A DNA stretch of 64,000 nucleotides, taken from positions 1,984,001-2,048,000 of the forward strand of contig OZ245822.1 of NCBI GenBank assembly GCA_965228545.1. The letters run 5' to 3'. The notes under the pieces were generated by a model. The model did not search any database. It was not told the origin of the DNA and saw only the letters and a list, made by a program, of their open reading frames with translations. Positions 23,859 to 31,485 of the stretch are shown here, piece after piece. The position numbers and the translations under genes were made by a program. The stretch's first letter is position 1, and each line of letters starts with the position of its first letter. The stretch is from HXMU1420-13 sp965228545. GTDB taxonomy: Bacteria > Bacteroidota > Rhodothermia > Balneolales > Balneolaceae.

Positions 23859-25547
23859 TTATGAATGTGTGCGTTCGTTGAAAAAGCGATGCATCCGATC
23901 AGTGAAATCTACCGTTGCCCCCGATAACAGATCTACATCGTTCTTTTTAAAAATCTCTTTTTGGATGTATGCCGAGGCTTCACTCCAATTCTCAATTCCG
24001 TTCAATGTGTTTAATGCATTATTCAGTTCTTCGTCTGATGCATTGAAAATTTCTTTTTTAAACTCGTCGATCCGATCAGACAATAAATTTAGAAGCTCGT
24101 TTTCATCCTGTACAGGCATGCTGGCAGGTTCTGTATCATCAAACAAGTCTTCATCATCAAAGGCATCGTTTACTTCAATCAAATGCTCATCACCATCATC
24201 TTCTATGCTATTCGGCTTTTCTTGACCTAGTTCATCCGATCGTTTTTCGCTACGTTTACTGCCCATTATTACATCCATTTGATCGCTACTCAAAAACTGA
24301 GCCCACATCGGTTTGTCTGCGTTGGTTTCATCCGATTCTTCTAGCTCATTTCCTTCCTCATTCTCATCCTCTACTTGTAAAGAGGGGGTCGGGGGTTCTA
24401 CGTGTGCTTCATCTTTCGCTTCCTCGCCCGAAATATCTTCAAATGAGTGTTTCGCCTGATCTAAGATTGAAATTAAGTTTTCCCTAAACTCTTTGATGTC
24501 TTCGTGACCTTCAAGTTTCTGGCTTTTAATTTTCTCTGCAATTTCTTCGGAGGTTTCAGAAATCATTTCTTCTTCTGCATCCCCTTCACTTTGGAAAAGT
24601 TCGTTCAACGAAGCAACATGTTCGGTATCCACTTCAACCACGCCGTCGGCGGCGATATCCTGCAGCAGATCATTCATTTCATCATCAGAAAGACTTCCTT
24701 CTAAAAAAGTACTGGCAATGGTATCGTCGAATAATTTGGAGTTTGCTGGATGGTCATCAGAGTACTCACCAAAAAACGATTCTATGAGCGATTGCTCCTT
24801 ATTTTTTCGCTCTTCAGGCTCAGATGCTTCCACTTCTTTCGCCGAGATGATGTAAATGAAATCGGTTTTATTAACCAATTTGCGTTTTGCGCTGAATTTC
24901 TTGGCCATTGCTGGTAGTCCTTTATCCTCGAAAAAAATTGCCAGTAATTTAGGCTCTACTTTGCCACCAAATAATACGAACAACTGTTCCAGCTTTTGCG
25001 CCCAGTCTTCGGCGGTGTATGCAGCAACTAGTTTGGCATCAATTTTTTGGATGAGAAACTTACATCGCTCTTTGGTAAGCGATTTTAACCCTCGCTTTTT
25101 CATGTATAGTGGTATAGCTGTACCAAAATGTTTGTATACCGTTAGGCGCGCGCATCGATAGTGTACTTCACTCATCAAGAGTTCATCATCTTCCCGAAAG
25201 ATATAGTTCGCCATATTTTTTCTGGGTTCGATGAATACATGAACGATATCAGAAACCACGCTATTCAACAATTTATACAGCTCGGTTTTAGGAATCTGCG
25301 ATGTGCTTACCGCAGCATTTTGAAAATCTAACCAAGCCTGATGCACTAATTTAGATGTGCTATCGAACCAAGGTGATTTAACTTCGCTAAGTTCATCGCG
25401 CACTTTATCTTCGAGTGCCATTCTGATTCGCTCAACCACGAAGGAAGGTATTTTTGCCTTTAACAACTCCTTTGGGGTATAGAACGGCTTGTCTGCGGTT
25501 ACAAGCCCTGCGAGGTTGTCTGTAATTTGATTTATTGTTTTTTGCAT
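23859..25547 (-). CDS. Unrecognised acidic protein upstream of the carboxylase gene
   Basis: I do not recognise this 562-residue protein. The N-terminal half (about 1-235) is helical and mixed charge, with HYRCARLTVYKHFGTAIPLY and CKFLIQKIDAKLVAAYTAEDW. The middle and C-terminal region (about 240-520) is very acidic and low in complexity, rich in Glu, Asp and Ser. A final helical part (DRIDEFKKEIFNASDEELNNAL) closes it. No signal peptide or membrane segment is visible, so it should be cytoplasmic. It is separated from the carboxylase by 9 nt, so co-transcription is nearly certain. A scaffold or regulator of the enzyme is possible but only an inference. Confidence 0.75.
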   Translation of the reverse strand: MQKTINQITDNLAGLVTADKPFYTPKELLKAKIPSFVVERIRMALEDKVRDELSEVKSPWFDSTSKLVHQAWLDFQNAAVSTSQIPKTELYKLLNSVVSDIVHVFIEPRKNMANYIFREDDELLMSEVHYRCARLTVYKHFGTAIPLYMKKRGLKSLTKERCKFLIQKIDAKLVAAYTAEDWAQKLEQLFVLFGGKVEPKLLAIFFEDKGLPAMAKKFSAKRKLVNKTDFIYIISAKEVEASEPEERKNKEQSLIESFFGEYSDDHPANSKLFDDTIASTFLEGSLSDDEMNDLLQDIAADGVVEVDTEHVASLNELFQSEGDAEEEMISETSEEIAEKIKSQKLEGHEDIKEFRENLISILDQAKHSFEDISGEEAKDEAHVEPPTPSLQVEDENEEGNELEESDETNADKPMWAQFLSSDQMDVIMGSKRSEKRSDELGQEKPNSIEDDGDEHLIEVNDAFDDEDLFDDTEPASMPVQDENELLNLLSDRIDEFKKEIFNASDEELNNALNTLNGIENWSEASAYIQKEIFKKNDVDLLSGATVDFTDRMHRFFNERTHS

Positions 25548-25676
25548 ACGTGCCCAGAAATTCAGCCCAATTTAACGTGTGTAGTCAGGCAATCCAATAA
25601 AATAACGTTAAGAATTATTCAGATTAAATGAAGAAATAACCATTCCTAATGATCTTTCTCATTACTACCTTTGGAT

Positions 25677-26288
25677 ATGATTTCTTTGAGCGTACAAGCA
25701 CTTTCAAAATCCTACAATCGTACCCCAATTTTCACCGATTTAAGCTTTGAGCATACCGACGGTATTTTAGGCGTGTCAGGAGCCAATGGCAGTGGCAAAT
25801 CTACGTTATTGCGTTGCCTTGCTTACCTCACCCGAGCGCAAAAAGGCTCGTTTAAGTGGTTGGATAAAGAGATTGAAATTCCGAAAGATGAAATTAAGAA
25901 AACCATAGGTTACGCCGCTCCTTATATCAATTTGTACGATGAATTAACGGTGTATGAAAATTTGGAGTTTTTACTACAAACCGCCGGATTACCAACTCAA
26001 CTTACACACATAAACAGCCTTATTGATCAGGTACAAATGAAAGATCATCGAAAGAAACTGTTTAAATCCTTATCCACCGGACAGCGCCAGCGCGTTAAAA
26101 TTGCTGCGGCATTAATTCGAAAACCGGATGTGATTTTTTTGGACGAACCCGGTTCTAATCTTGATAAAGCGGGACATGAACTCATCAAAAAAATCGTAAA
26201 CATGCAAAAGGCTAAAAACAAACTGGTGATCATCGCTTCAAACGATCCCAAAGAAATCAAACTCTGCGATCAGGTAATTAAGCTTTAG
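25677..26288 (+). CDS. ABC transporter ATP-binding protein, CcmA-like
   Basis: I prefer ATG 25677 to the TTG two codons upstream, giving 203 residues. The domain is complete: Walker A GANGSGKST, Q-loop region GYAAPYINLYDELTVYENLEF, signature LSTGQRQR, Walker B VIFLDEPGSNLD and the switch region IASND (Asn-Asp in place of the usual His). The small size and lack of extra domains resemble heme-exporter CcmA. No permease (CcmB/C) is adjacent; the next gene is a peptidase. Unusually, the H-loop histidine is replaced, so hydrolysis may be altered. The membrane partner must lie elsewhere. Confidence 0.85.
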   Translation: MISLSVQALSKSYNRTPIFTDLSFEHTDGILGVSGANGSGKSTLLRCLAYLTRAQKGSFKWLDKEIEIPKDEIKKTIGYAAPYINLYDELTVYENLEFLLQTAGLPTQLTHINSLIDQVQMKDHRKKLFKSLSTGQRQRVKIAAALIRKPDVIFLDEPGSNLDKAGHELIKKIVNMQKAKNKLVIIASNDPKEIKLCDQVIKL

Positions 26289-26366
26289 TATAATATTCGG
26301 TAAGCTAATCCGAAATTTTTACTTTTCGACAAACGAATAAATCAATAAATAAAAGGTCAGAATACA

Positions 26367-27470
26367 GTGATTTCAGAAAACGATTATAAAATGGCAGCTC
26401 TTATTTTAGAGCACAGCACTCAAGTACAAGAGAACGAAAATGTAATGGTTCAATTAATTGGATTGAACGGGATTAATCTTTTGCGAGCACTCGTAGAGCA
26501 GATTCGGGAAAAAGGAGCACATCCTTTTGTACAAATTGAAGATACCGAAACACAAAAGTTACTAGTTCAAAAAGGTGATGAAGCGTTTTGGAAAAATCAG
26601 GCTAAAGTAGATCAGCTTCCAAAAATGGAGCAAATGGATGTTTTTATCGGTATCCGTGCTTCGGAAAATATCTATGAAAATTCGTTAGCAAGTAAACAAG
26701 CGAACGAAGCGTACTCCAAGCATTTCTTGCATCCGGTTCATTTCGAAGAGCGTGTGAATAATACAAAATGGTGCATCATGCGCTATCCATCACCGGCTTT
26801 TGCGATGAATGCCAAAATGCCTACTCGTGAGTTCACCGAGTTTTATTATAAAGCCTGTCTTGTTGATTACGCAAAACTCAAAGCTGCGATGGAACCACTC
26901 GAAAAGCGACTTCGAGCAACTGATATCATCCATCTTAAAGGAGAAGGAACCGACATTAAATTTTCGGTAAAAGGGCAAAATTGGGTGCCTTGCTTCGGTG
27001 CACATAATATTCCGGATGGTGAGATTTTTACTTCTCCGATTCTTGATTCTGTACATGGACATATCACTTACGCTCCTTCTGTATATCAAGGAAAACCGTT
27101 TGAATTTGTGAAGCTGTTTGTGGAAAATGGCGTTGTTGTAGATTTTGATTCTTCTAATAATGAAGCACTCAAAGATATTCTGGATACCGACGAAGGTGCC
27201 CGTCGATTTGGTGAATTCAGCTTTGGAACAAATCCGGTTATAAAAAGCCCGATGTACGACATTCTTTTTGATGAGAAGATATACGGCTCCAATCATCTTA
27301 CACTAGGTAAAGATTACGAAATTGCGCCCAATGGGAATTCGAGTAATATCCACTGGGATTTGGTGTGCATTGGTGCAGATGTTTATCTCGATGGCGAGCT
27401 TATCCGCAAAGGGCGTGAATATGTAGTGGATGATTTAATGGGATTGAATCCTGAAAATCTGCTTGATTGA
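26367..27470 (+). CDS. M29-family (AmpS-like) metal aminopeptidase
   Basis: This 367-residue protein appears to start with GTG (26367), since the family N-terminus (YKMAALILEHSTQVQENENVMV) would be cut by the next ATG. The M29 catalytic region is recognisable. It includes GEGTDIKFSVKGQNW, the metal-ligand segment NIPDGEIFTSP, and later GARRFGEFSFGTNP, SNHLTLG and NSSNIHWDLV, with the conserved Glu, His and Asp ligands. It removes N-terminal residues from peptides in the cytoplasm. A compact terminator with a UUCG-type loop follows the stop. Confidence 0.93.
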   Translation: MISENDYKMAALILEHSTQVQENENVMVQLIGLNGINLLRALVEQIREKGAHPFVQIEDTETQKLLVQKGDEAFWKNQAKVDQLPKMEQMDVFIGIRASENIYENSLASKQANEAYSKHFLHPVHFEERVNNTKWCIMRYPSPAFAMNAKMPTREFTEFYYKACLVDYAKLKAAMEPLEKRLRATDIIHLKGEGTDIKFSVKGQNWVPCFGAHNIPDGEIFTSPILDSVHGHITYAPSVYQGKPFEFVKLFVENGVVVDFDSSNNEALKDILDTDEGARRFGEFSFGTNPVIKSPMYDILFDEKIYGSNHLTLGKDYEIAPNGNSSNIHWDLVCIGADVYLDGELIRKGREYVVDDLMGLNPENLLD

Positions 27471-27476
27471 TAATTA

Positions 27477-27500
27477 GAGGAGCTTCGGCTCCCTTTTTTT
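27477..27500 (+). terminator. Intrinsic terminator with TTCG tetraloop
   Basis: GGAGC (27479-27483), loop TTCG and GCTCC (27488-27492) are followed by CTTTTTTT. It lies just after the M29 aminopeptidase stop and ends that transcript. Confidence 0.85.
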
Positions 27501-27508
27501 AAATACCG

Positions 27509-27925
27509 ATGAAAAAAACCATACTGATTTATGGTCTGGCCATGGCGATACTTGTATTTTTACTCGAGTACTTTGAGTATAAATATCTGGTGCGTGATTT
27601 ATCGGTAGAGATTTTAATTCTAATCATAGCTTCTATTTTCGCAGCACTCGGACTTTGGGTAGGCAGTAAACTATTGACACCAAAGCCATCCCAATCTGAT
27701 TTCACTCGAAATGATAAAGCTGTGCATTTTTTGCAAATCAGCGATCGTGAATTGGAAGTTCTTGAGCAAGTTGCAAAAGGCTTATCTAATCAACAAATAG
27801 CGGATGCCTTATTCGTTTCAGTAAACACTGTAAAAACTCATCTTAAAAACTTGTACGAAAAGCTGGAAGTAAAACGACGCACCCAGGCAGTGGAAAAAGC
27901 GAGGGAGTTGAGGTTGATTCGGTGA
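27509..27925 (+). CDS. Membrane-anchored LuxR-type helix-turn-helix regulator
   Basis: This 138-residue protein has two N-terminal membrane helices (about 5-21 and 31-52), a short linker, and a GerE/LuxR DNA-binding domain (about 74-136). The recognition region is LSNQQIADALFVSVNTVKTHLKNLYEKL. There is no receiver or ligand domain, so activity could be set by the membrane part. Its last codons (TTGATTCGGTGA) already form part of the GGTGATTG repeat array that follows, so the natural C-terminus may have been altered by repeat growth or insertion. Confidence 0.88.
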   Translation: MKKTILIYGLAMAILVFLLEYFEYKYLVRDLSVEILILIIASIFAALGLWVGSKLLTPKPSQSDFTRNDKAVHFLQISDRELEVLEQVAKGLSNQQIADALFVSVNTVKTHLKNLYEKLEVKRRTQAVEKARELRLIR

Positions 27926-27960
27926 TTGGGTGATTGGGTGATTGGGTGATTGGGTGATTG
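27921..27960 (+). repeat. GGTGATTG tandem array (5 perfect copies), left arm
   Basis: Five exact copies of the 8-bp unit GGTGATTG run from 27921 to 27960. A degenerate copy lies on each side (GGTTGATTC from 27912, GGTAATGT from 27961). The array overlaps the stop codon of the LuxR gene. The reverse complement of the same word recurs in the array at 28454-28500, on the other side of the four-helix-bundle pseudogene. Confidence 0.95.
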
Positions 27961-28032
27961 GGTAATGTGGGTAAAATTATTTAATAACTCATTTTTTGTA
28001 AGGAGTTTCTTTGAATTTGATCTAACAAAGAA

Positions 28033-28449
28033 ATGAAACAAAATTCTAATATGACTTTTACAGAATGGGAAACACAGATTCCAGAAGATTTGAAAATGGA
28101 TGTAGTTTGGCGGATTGAGGGGTATAGACTTTCTCTATTTTTGTCGGATGCTTGCTGGCATGATACTCAACTATTAATTGATAATAAACGCTTTGCCTTA
28201 GCCGATCAGCTGTAACGATCAGTTGGTTCTATTTCAGCAAATATCATTGAGGGGTATTCAAGGTTGTCAAATAAAGAAAAAGCAAGATTTTATGAGATAG
28301 CTTTAGGTTCGGCCAGAGAGGCAAGGGATTGGTATTTTAAAAGCCGACACATCCTAAGTATTGATAAAACCGAGAAACGAATCAAAAAGCTAACGTCCAT
28401 CATCAAATTATTACATGTAATGATTATTGATCAAAGAAAACGTAATTAA
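28033..28449 (+). pseudogene. Four-helix-bundle (S23/IVP-like) protein gene with internal stop
   Basis: Read through, the frame gives 138 residues of the four-helix-bundle family related to the S23 proteins of 23S rRNA intervening sequences: MTFTEWETQIPEDLK, ADQL-stop-RSVGSISANIIEGYSR, then FYEIALGSAREARDWY. TAA at 28213-28215 interrupts it in frame, where relatives, as I recall them, have tyrosine (DQLYRxVGS). One base change from TAT or TAC explains it, and the rest is intact. A Shine-Dalgarno-like AAGGAG (27999-28004) is separated from the ATG by an 8-bp hairpin (TTTCTTTG/CAAAGAAA, 28006-28033). The gene is bracketed by inverted repeat arrays. Either a recent pseudogene or a recoded stop. 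Confidence 0.82.
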
Positions 28450-28453
28450 TAGG

Positions 28454-28500
28454 CTCATCACTGAATCACCGAATCACTTTATCACCACATCACCCAATCG
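28454..28500 (-). repeat. Degenerate TCACCNAATCAC array, right arm
   Basis: Read on the minus strand this is CGATTGGGTGATGTGGTGAT followed by AAAGTGATTCGGTGATTCAG. These are imperfect copies of the GATTGGGTGAT word found at 27921-27960, in opposite orientation. It begins 5 nt after the end of the four-helix-bundle frame. The two arrays could pair in RNA or DNA to form a long stem enclosing the gene. Confidence 0.8.
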
Positions 28501-28608
28501 AAATATCACTTTTATCAACTTTCCGGTGAAAATCATACTTTCGGGTGATTGTTCTCATCAAGAAATTCGCCACTTTTGCGCCGACTTATTAAGTAAAAGA
28601 CATACACG

Positions 28609-29163
28609 ATGCGCAAAATCATTCTTACCTACGGAGCTATTACCGGTGCTGTAATTATTCTTAGCATGACACTAGGTATTTACGCCGCTCAAGCCGGAGC
28701 CGATTCGTTCTTTGCTTCCGAAGCATGGGGCTACACCATAATGCTTATCGGATTCTCGATGATATTCGTAGCCACAAAAAAATACCGAGACGATGAACTT
28801 GGGGGTGTAATAAATTTCGGAACGGCCTTTAAAGTGGGCTTGGGAATCTCTTTAATTGCCGGTGTCGTGTATGTAATCACTTGGGAAATAAATTTACTTC
28901 TCACAGATTATGCGTTTATTGATGAATACACTACCACTATCATAGAAAATGCACGCAACAGTGGCGCAACGGAAGAACAAATTCAGCGAACCATTCAGGA
29001 TATGGAAGTGATGAAAGAACGTTACGGTAAAGTGCTTTTTCGTTTACCTATGACCTTCACTGAAATTTTTCCGGTTGGGTTATTAGTGTCATTGATTAGT
29101 GCTTTCCTTTTTAAAAACCCGCGTTTTCTTGCAAATCCTAACTTAAAAACTACAGAGGCATAA
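28609..29163 (+). CDS. DUF4199-family membrane protein
   Basis: This 184-residue protein has the DUF4199 layout. There are membrane helices at about 5-28 and 41-58 (WGYTIMLIGFSMIFVATKKYRD), another near 73-100 (FGTAFKVGLGISLIAGVVYVI), then a polar helical region and a final helix near 150-170. The sequence MLIGFSMIFVATKKYRD plus GTAFKVGL is typical of this Bacteroidota family of unknown function. It heads a compact run of genes (DUF4199, VOC, DUF6265, VOC) with gaps of 1-3 nt or overlaps, so they are probably one operon. Confidence 0.88.
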   Translation: MRKIILTYGAITGAVIILSMTLGIYAAQAGADSFFASEAWGYTIMLIGFSMIFVATKKYRDDELGGVINFGTAFKVGLGISLIAGVVYVITWEINLLLTDYAFIDEYTTTIIENARNSGATEEQIQRTIQDMEVMKERYGKVLFRLPMTFTEIFPVGLLVSLISAFLFKNPRFLANPNLKTTEA

Positions 29164-29164
29164 C

Positions 29165-29521
29165 ATGTCGAAATATGGAACACACTCCCTTTCACTAGCC
29201 GTAAAAGATATCAAAGCATCAAAAACATTCTACGAGAAGCTCGGCTTCGAAGCCTTAACAGAATTTGGCTCTGTTGAAGATAAGTGGCTGATCATGCAAA
29301 AAGACTCCGTAAAAATTGGGCTGTTTCAGGATATGTTTGAAGAAAATATTATCACCTTTAACCCAACCGATGCCAGAAACATCCACAAAAAATTAAAAGA
29401 AGAATCAGACATCAACTGGCTGATGGAGTCACCAACTATTCAAGACGAAAAAGGTCCTTGCCATTTCTGTATCGCTGATCCTGATGGTAATCAGATTTTA
29501 TTCGATCAACATAATGAGTAA
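29165..29521 (+). CDS. VOC-family (glyoxalase-fold) protein
   Basis: This 118-residue protein is one vicinal-oxygen-chelate unit with two beta-alpha-beta-beta-beta modules. It starts LSLAVKDIKASKTFYEKLGF and ends HFCIADPDGNQILFDQH, with probable metal-site positions near both ends. Substrate cannot be inferred. A one-base gap separates it from the DUF4199 gene. Confidence 0.9.
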   Translation: MSKYGTHSLSLAVKDIKASKTFYEKLGFEALTEFGSVEDKWLIMQKDSVKIGLFQDMFEENIITFNPTDARNIHKKLKEESDINWLMESPTIQDEKGPCHFCIADPDGNQILFDQHNE

Positions 29522-29524
29522 GTA

Positions 29525-29998
29525 ATGAAAACCCGATTACTGATTTCAATCCTAATTACAATATCTGTAAAAACGACGAATGCACAATCCATTCATGATC
29601 TTGAATGGATGTCGGGATTGTGGATTGGAAATCAAAACGGAGTAATGATGGAAGAATACTGGACAGAACCGGCAGGTGGAAGTCTTATTGGTTTGCATCG
29701 TGATACATTTTCAGAATCGAGCTTCTTCTTTGAATTCCTTCGCATCGAAGAAACCGAAGAAGGCCTCATTTATTTCGCACAACCAAAGGGTGGTAAGGCT
29801 ACTGAGTTTCGAATTTCGGAACTTGAAATAAACAAAGTTACCTTTTCGAACCTCAATCATGACTTCCCCCAACACTTGCATTATCACTTAATTCATCCTG
29901 ATACCATTAAAGTTGGAATCAGTGGATTAGATAATGGGAAATTAAAACAAATAGAATGGAAATGGGTTCGATCAACAATAAACTACGGTGATAAATAA
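29525..29998 (+). CDS. DUF6265-family secreted protein
   Basis: This 157-residue protein has a signal peptide (MKTRLLISILITISVKTTNAQ) and a compact beta-rich domain. The domain starts LEWMSGLWIGNQNGVMMEEYWTEP, a pattern of the DUF6265 family, whose fold is probably calycin-like. LHRDTFSESSFFFEFLRIEE and NLNHDFPQHLHYHL support this. Role unknown; it is exported to the periplasm or beyond. The stop overlaps the next start (TAATG). Confidence 0.85.
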   Translation: MKTRLLISILITISVKTTNAQSIHDLEWMSGLWIGNQNGVMMEEYWTEPAGGSLIGLHRDTFSESSFFFEFLRIEETEEGLIYFAQPKGGKATEFRISELEINKVTFSNLNHDFPQHLHYHLIHPDTIKVGISGLDNGKLKQIEWKWVRSTINYGDK

Positions 29999-30426
29999 TG
30001 GCACGACGAGTAAAAGGAATAGGCGGAGTATTTTTAAAAGCGGATAATCCTGAAGAAACGCGAGAGTGGTATCATAAGCATTTGGGGATCAAATCAGGAC
30101 AATGGGGTGGTACTTTTCGATGGCGAGCTGATCATGCAAAAGAAAAGCATGGATTTACTGCATGGAGTATTTTTAAAAGTGATACCACCTACACCGATCC
30201 AAGTACGAAGGATGCCATGATTAATTATCGGGTAGAAAATCTCGAAGAATTGCTAGAAACTTTAAAACGAGAAGGTGTTGAAGTGATCGGCGAAATGGAA
30301 AGCTATGAGTACGGCAAATTTGGCTGGATCATGGATCCCAACGGATACAAAATTGAACTTTGGGAACCCAATGACACTGAATATGAAAAAATAGCTTCCG
30401 ATGATGATGTGAACAGCATGGAATAA
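29998..30426 (+). CDS. VOC-family (glyoxalase-fold) protein
   Basis: This 142-residue VOC protein starts with GIGGVFLKADNPEETREWYHKHLG. It contains INYRVENLEELLETLKREGVEV and ends its domain with GWIMDPNGYKIELWEP, the usual second metal-ligand segment. It overlaps the DUF6265 stop by one base. It differs strongly from the other VOC gene of the same operon, so the two are not a recent duplication. Substrate unknown. Confidence 0.9.
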   Translation: MARRVKGIGGVFLKADNPEETREWYHKHLGIKSGQWGGTFRWRADHAKEKHGFTAWSIFKSDTTYTDPSTKDAMINYRVENLEELLETLKREGVEVIGEMESYEYGKFGWIMDPNGYKIELWEPNDTEYEKIASDDDVNSME

Positions 30427-30460
30427 TGAACAGGAGAACCTCGAACCTCGAACATTGAAC

Positions 30461-30492
30461 AGTTGAACAGTTGAACAGTTGAACAGTTGAAC
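30461..30492 (+). repeat. AGTTGAAC tandem array (4 perfect copies)
   Basis: Four exact copies of the 8-bp unit AGTTGAAC follow degenerate copies (CTCGAAC twice, CATTGAAC) that start right after the VOC stop at about 30431. With the array at 30721-30755 it brackets a 228-bp non-coding core. Confidence 0.95.
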
Positions 30493-30720
30493 AGATAAGA
30501 ATATCGAGTAGGCGAATTATGATTTACGAATTAAGAATTGGTTGATTTTGCTTAGACCTACATTTTATCTGGTAAAGAAGACTATTAATCAATTTAACTT
30601 AACACGAAATTAGCTCGATGCTATATTTAAGAGTCCGACTCGTTGTTAAGATTAAGACATAAATGCACCAAAACTTTATAAGTAAATGTACTAAAGGTCG
30701 GTGGAACGGTTGAACACCTC
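30493..30720. other. Non-coding core between two short-repeat arrays
   Basis: No supported coding frame runs through this AT-rich stretch on either strand. It contains loosely repeated GAATTA words near 30513-30540. I see no RNA-gene fold or mobile-element gene. It may hold the promoter of the small membrane-protein gene downstream, or be a decayed insert. Confidence 0.5.
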
Positions 30721-30755
30721 AACACTCAACACTCAACACTCAACACTCAACACTC
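30721..30755 (+). repeat. AACACTC tandem array (5 perfect copies)
   Basis: Five exact copies of the 7-bp unit AACACTC run without interruption, preceded by a related AACACCTC. Read on the minus strand the unit is GTTGAGT, close to the GTTGAAC word of the array at 30461-30492. The two arrays therefore look like inverted relatives around the core. Confidence 0.95.
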
Positions 30756-30844
30756 AAATTAGTAACACCTTGTAAAAAGCGGATCGTGATGTAAACTTTT
30801 TTCCTCAAACTGCGTCATAGCAACAGGTCATCTGAGAAACTAAA

Positions 30845-31039
30845 ATGAACATCATCATGGAAATCGCAAAACCAATTTTTATCATCGTAGCCAGTATCAC
30901 ATTATTTGGAATACTTGGAGGACTTGATCCTTCTAACACAATTTTTGAAATGGGATTAACCGCCGTAGTTGTCGGATTAATCTTTGCAGGCGTGGCAGTT
31001 CTTAGAGAGGTAAAAGATCGTGTACTTGCACGCTTATAA
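30845..31039 (+). CDS. 64-residue membrane protein
   Basis: This small protein contains two predicted membrane helices (about 8-25 IAKPIFIIVASITLFGILGG and 34-53 MGLTAVVVGLIFAGVAVLRE) and a short basic tail (VKDRVLARL). No family is recognised. An intrinsic terminator 34 nt after the stop supports a real, separately transcribed gene. Confidence 0.65.
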   Translation: MNIIMEIAKPIFIIVASITLFGILGGLDPSNTIFEMGLTAVVVGLIFAGVAVLREVKDRVLARL

Positions 31040-31072
31040 GTTTACTTCGTTAGTTAGTATATAAGAAGACTT

Positions 31073-31108
31073 AAGGTTTCGGTTCCGGAAGGTGTCGAAA
31101 CCTTTTTT
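31073..31108 (+). terminator. Intrinsic terminator
   Basis: AAGGTTTCG (31073-31081) pairs with CGAAACCTT (31096-31104), followed by a T run. It closes the transcript of the small membrane-protein gene. It also shows that a GTG start proposed at 31092 for the next gene would lie inside the terminator, so that gene starts later. Confidence 0.85.
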
Positions 31109-31154
31109 ATTTGATCACGTGAGTTTAGAATATCCATTAACAAACTCAAGAGAT

Positions 31155-31442
31155 ATGAAAACCTCACAGCAATTCTTTTTGATCGGTGCTTCTCTTTTCT
31201 TCTTCTGGATCATCGGAGGCTTTAGTTCGTACATCAGTTGGGAGCATCGTCTTTTTAAAAGCGCAGTAGTAGGTACATTTACTACCCTCGCGTGGATACT
31301 GAAAAAGTCTAAGAAACAAGATCAAAAAAAGACGGCACTAATCATTGTACTTTTATTAGCTGCAGGTGTGGCTTATGCTGAACCTATTGCCAGTGACTTT
31401 ATTTTCGGGCATCATCATCATCATATATTTTGTGGAAAATAA
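31155..31442 (+). CDS. Small membrane protein with histidine-rich C-terminus
   Basis: From ATG 31155 the product is 95 residues. It has two or three hydrophobic helices (about 5-24 FFLIGASLFFFWIIGGFSSY, a middle one, and about 62-76 LIIVLLLAAGVAYAEP) and a C-terminus ending FGHHHHHIFCGK. The run of five histidines plus a nearby cysteine could bind a transition metal. The helices resemble small inner-membrane proteins but no family is recognised. It lies alone after a terminator. Confidence 0.6.
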   Translation: MKTSQQFFLIGASLFFFWIIGGFSSYISWEHRLFKSAVVGTFTTLAWILKKSKKQDQKKTALIIVLLLAAGVAYAEPIASDFIFGHHHHHIFCGK

Positions 31443-31485
31443 TTATAAACATATTCACATATTTACATATTAATATCAATAATCA

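Noticed and set aside
27921..27960. CRISPR-like array
   Set aside because: Units are 8 bp with no spacers and there are no cas genes; it is a simple tandem repeat. The same holds for 30461-30492 and 30721-30755.
31092..31154. GTG start for the histidine-tailed membrane protein
   Set aside because: The GTG sits in the loop and stem of an intrinsic terminator (31073-31108); ATG 31155 starts a normal membrane helix.
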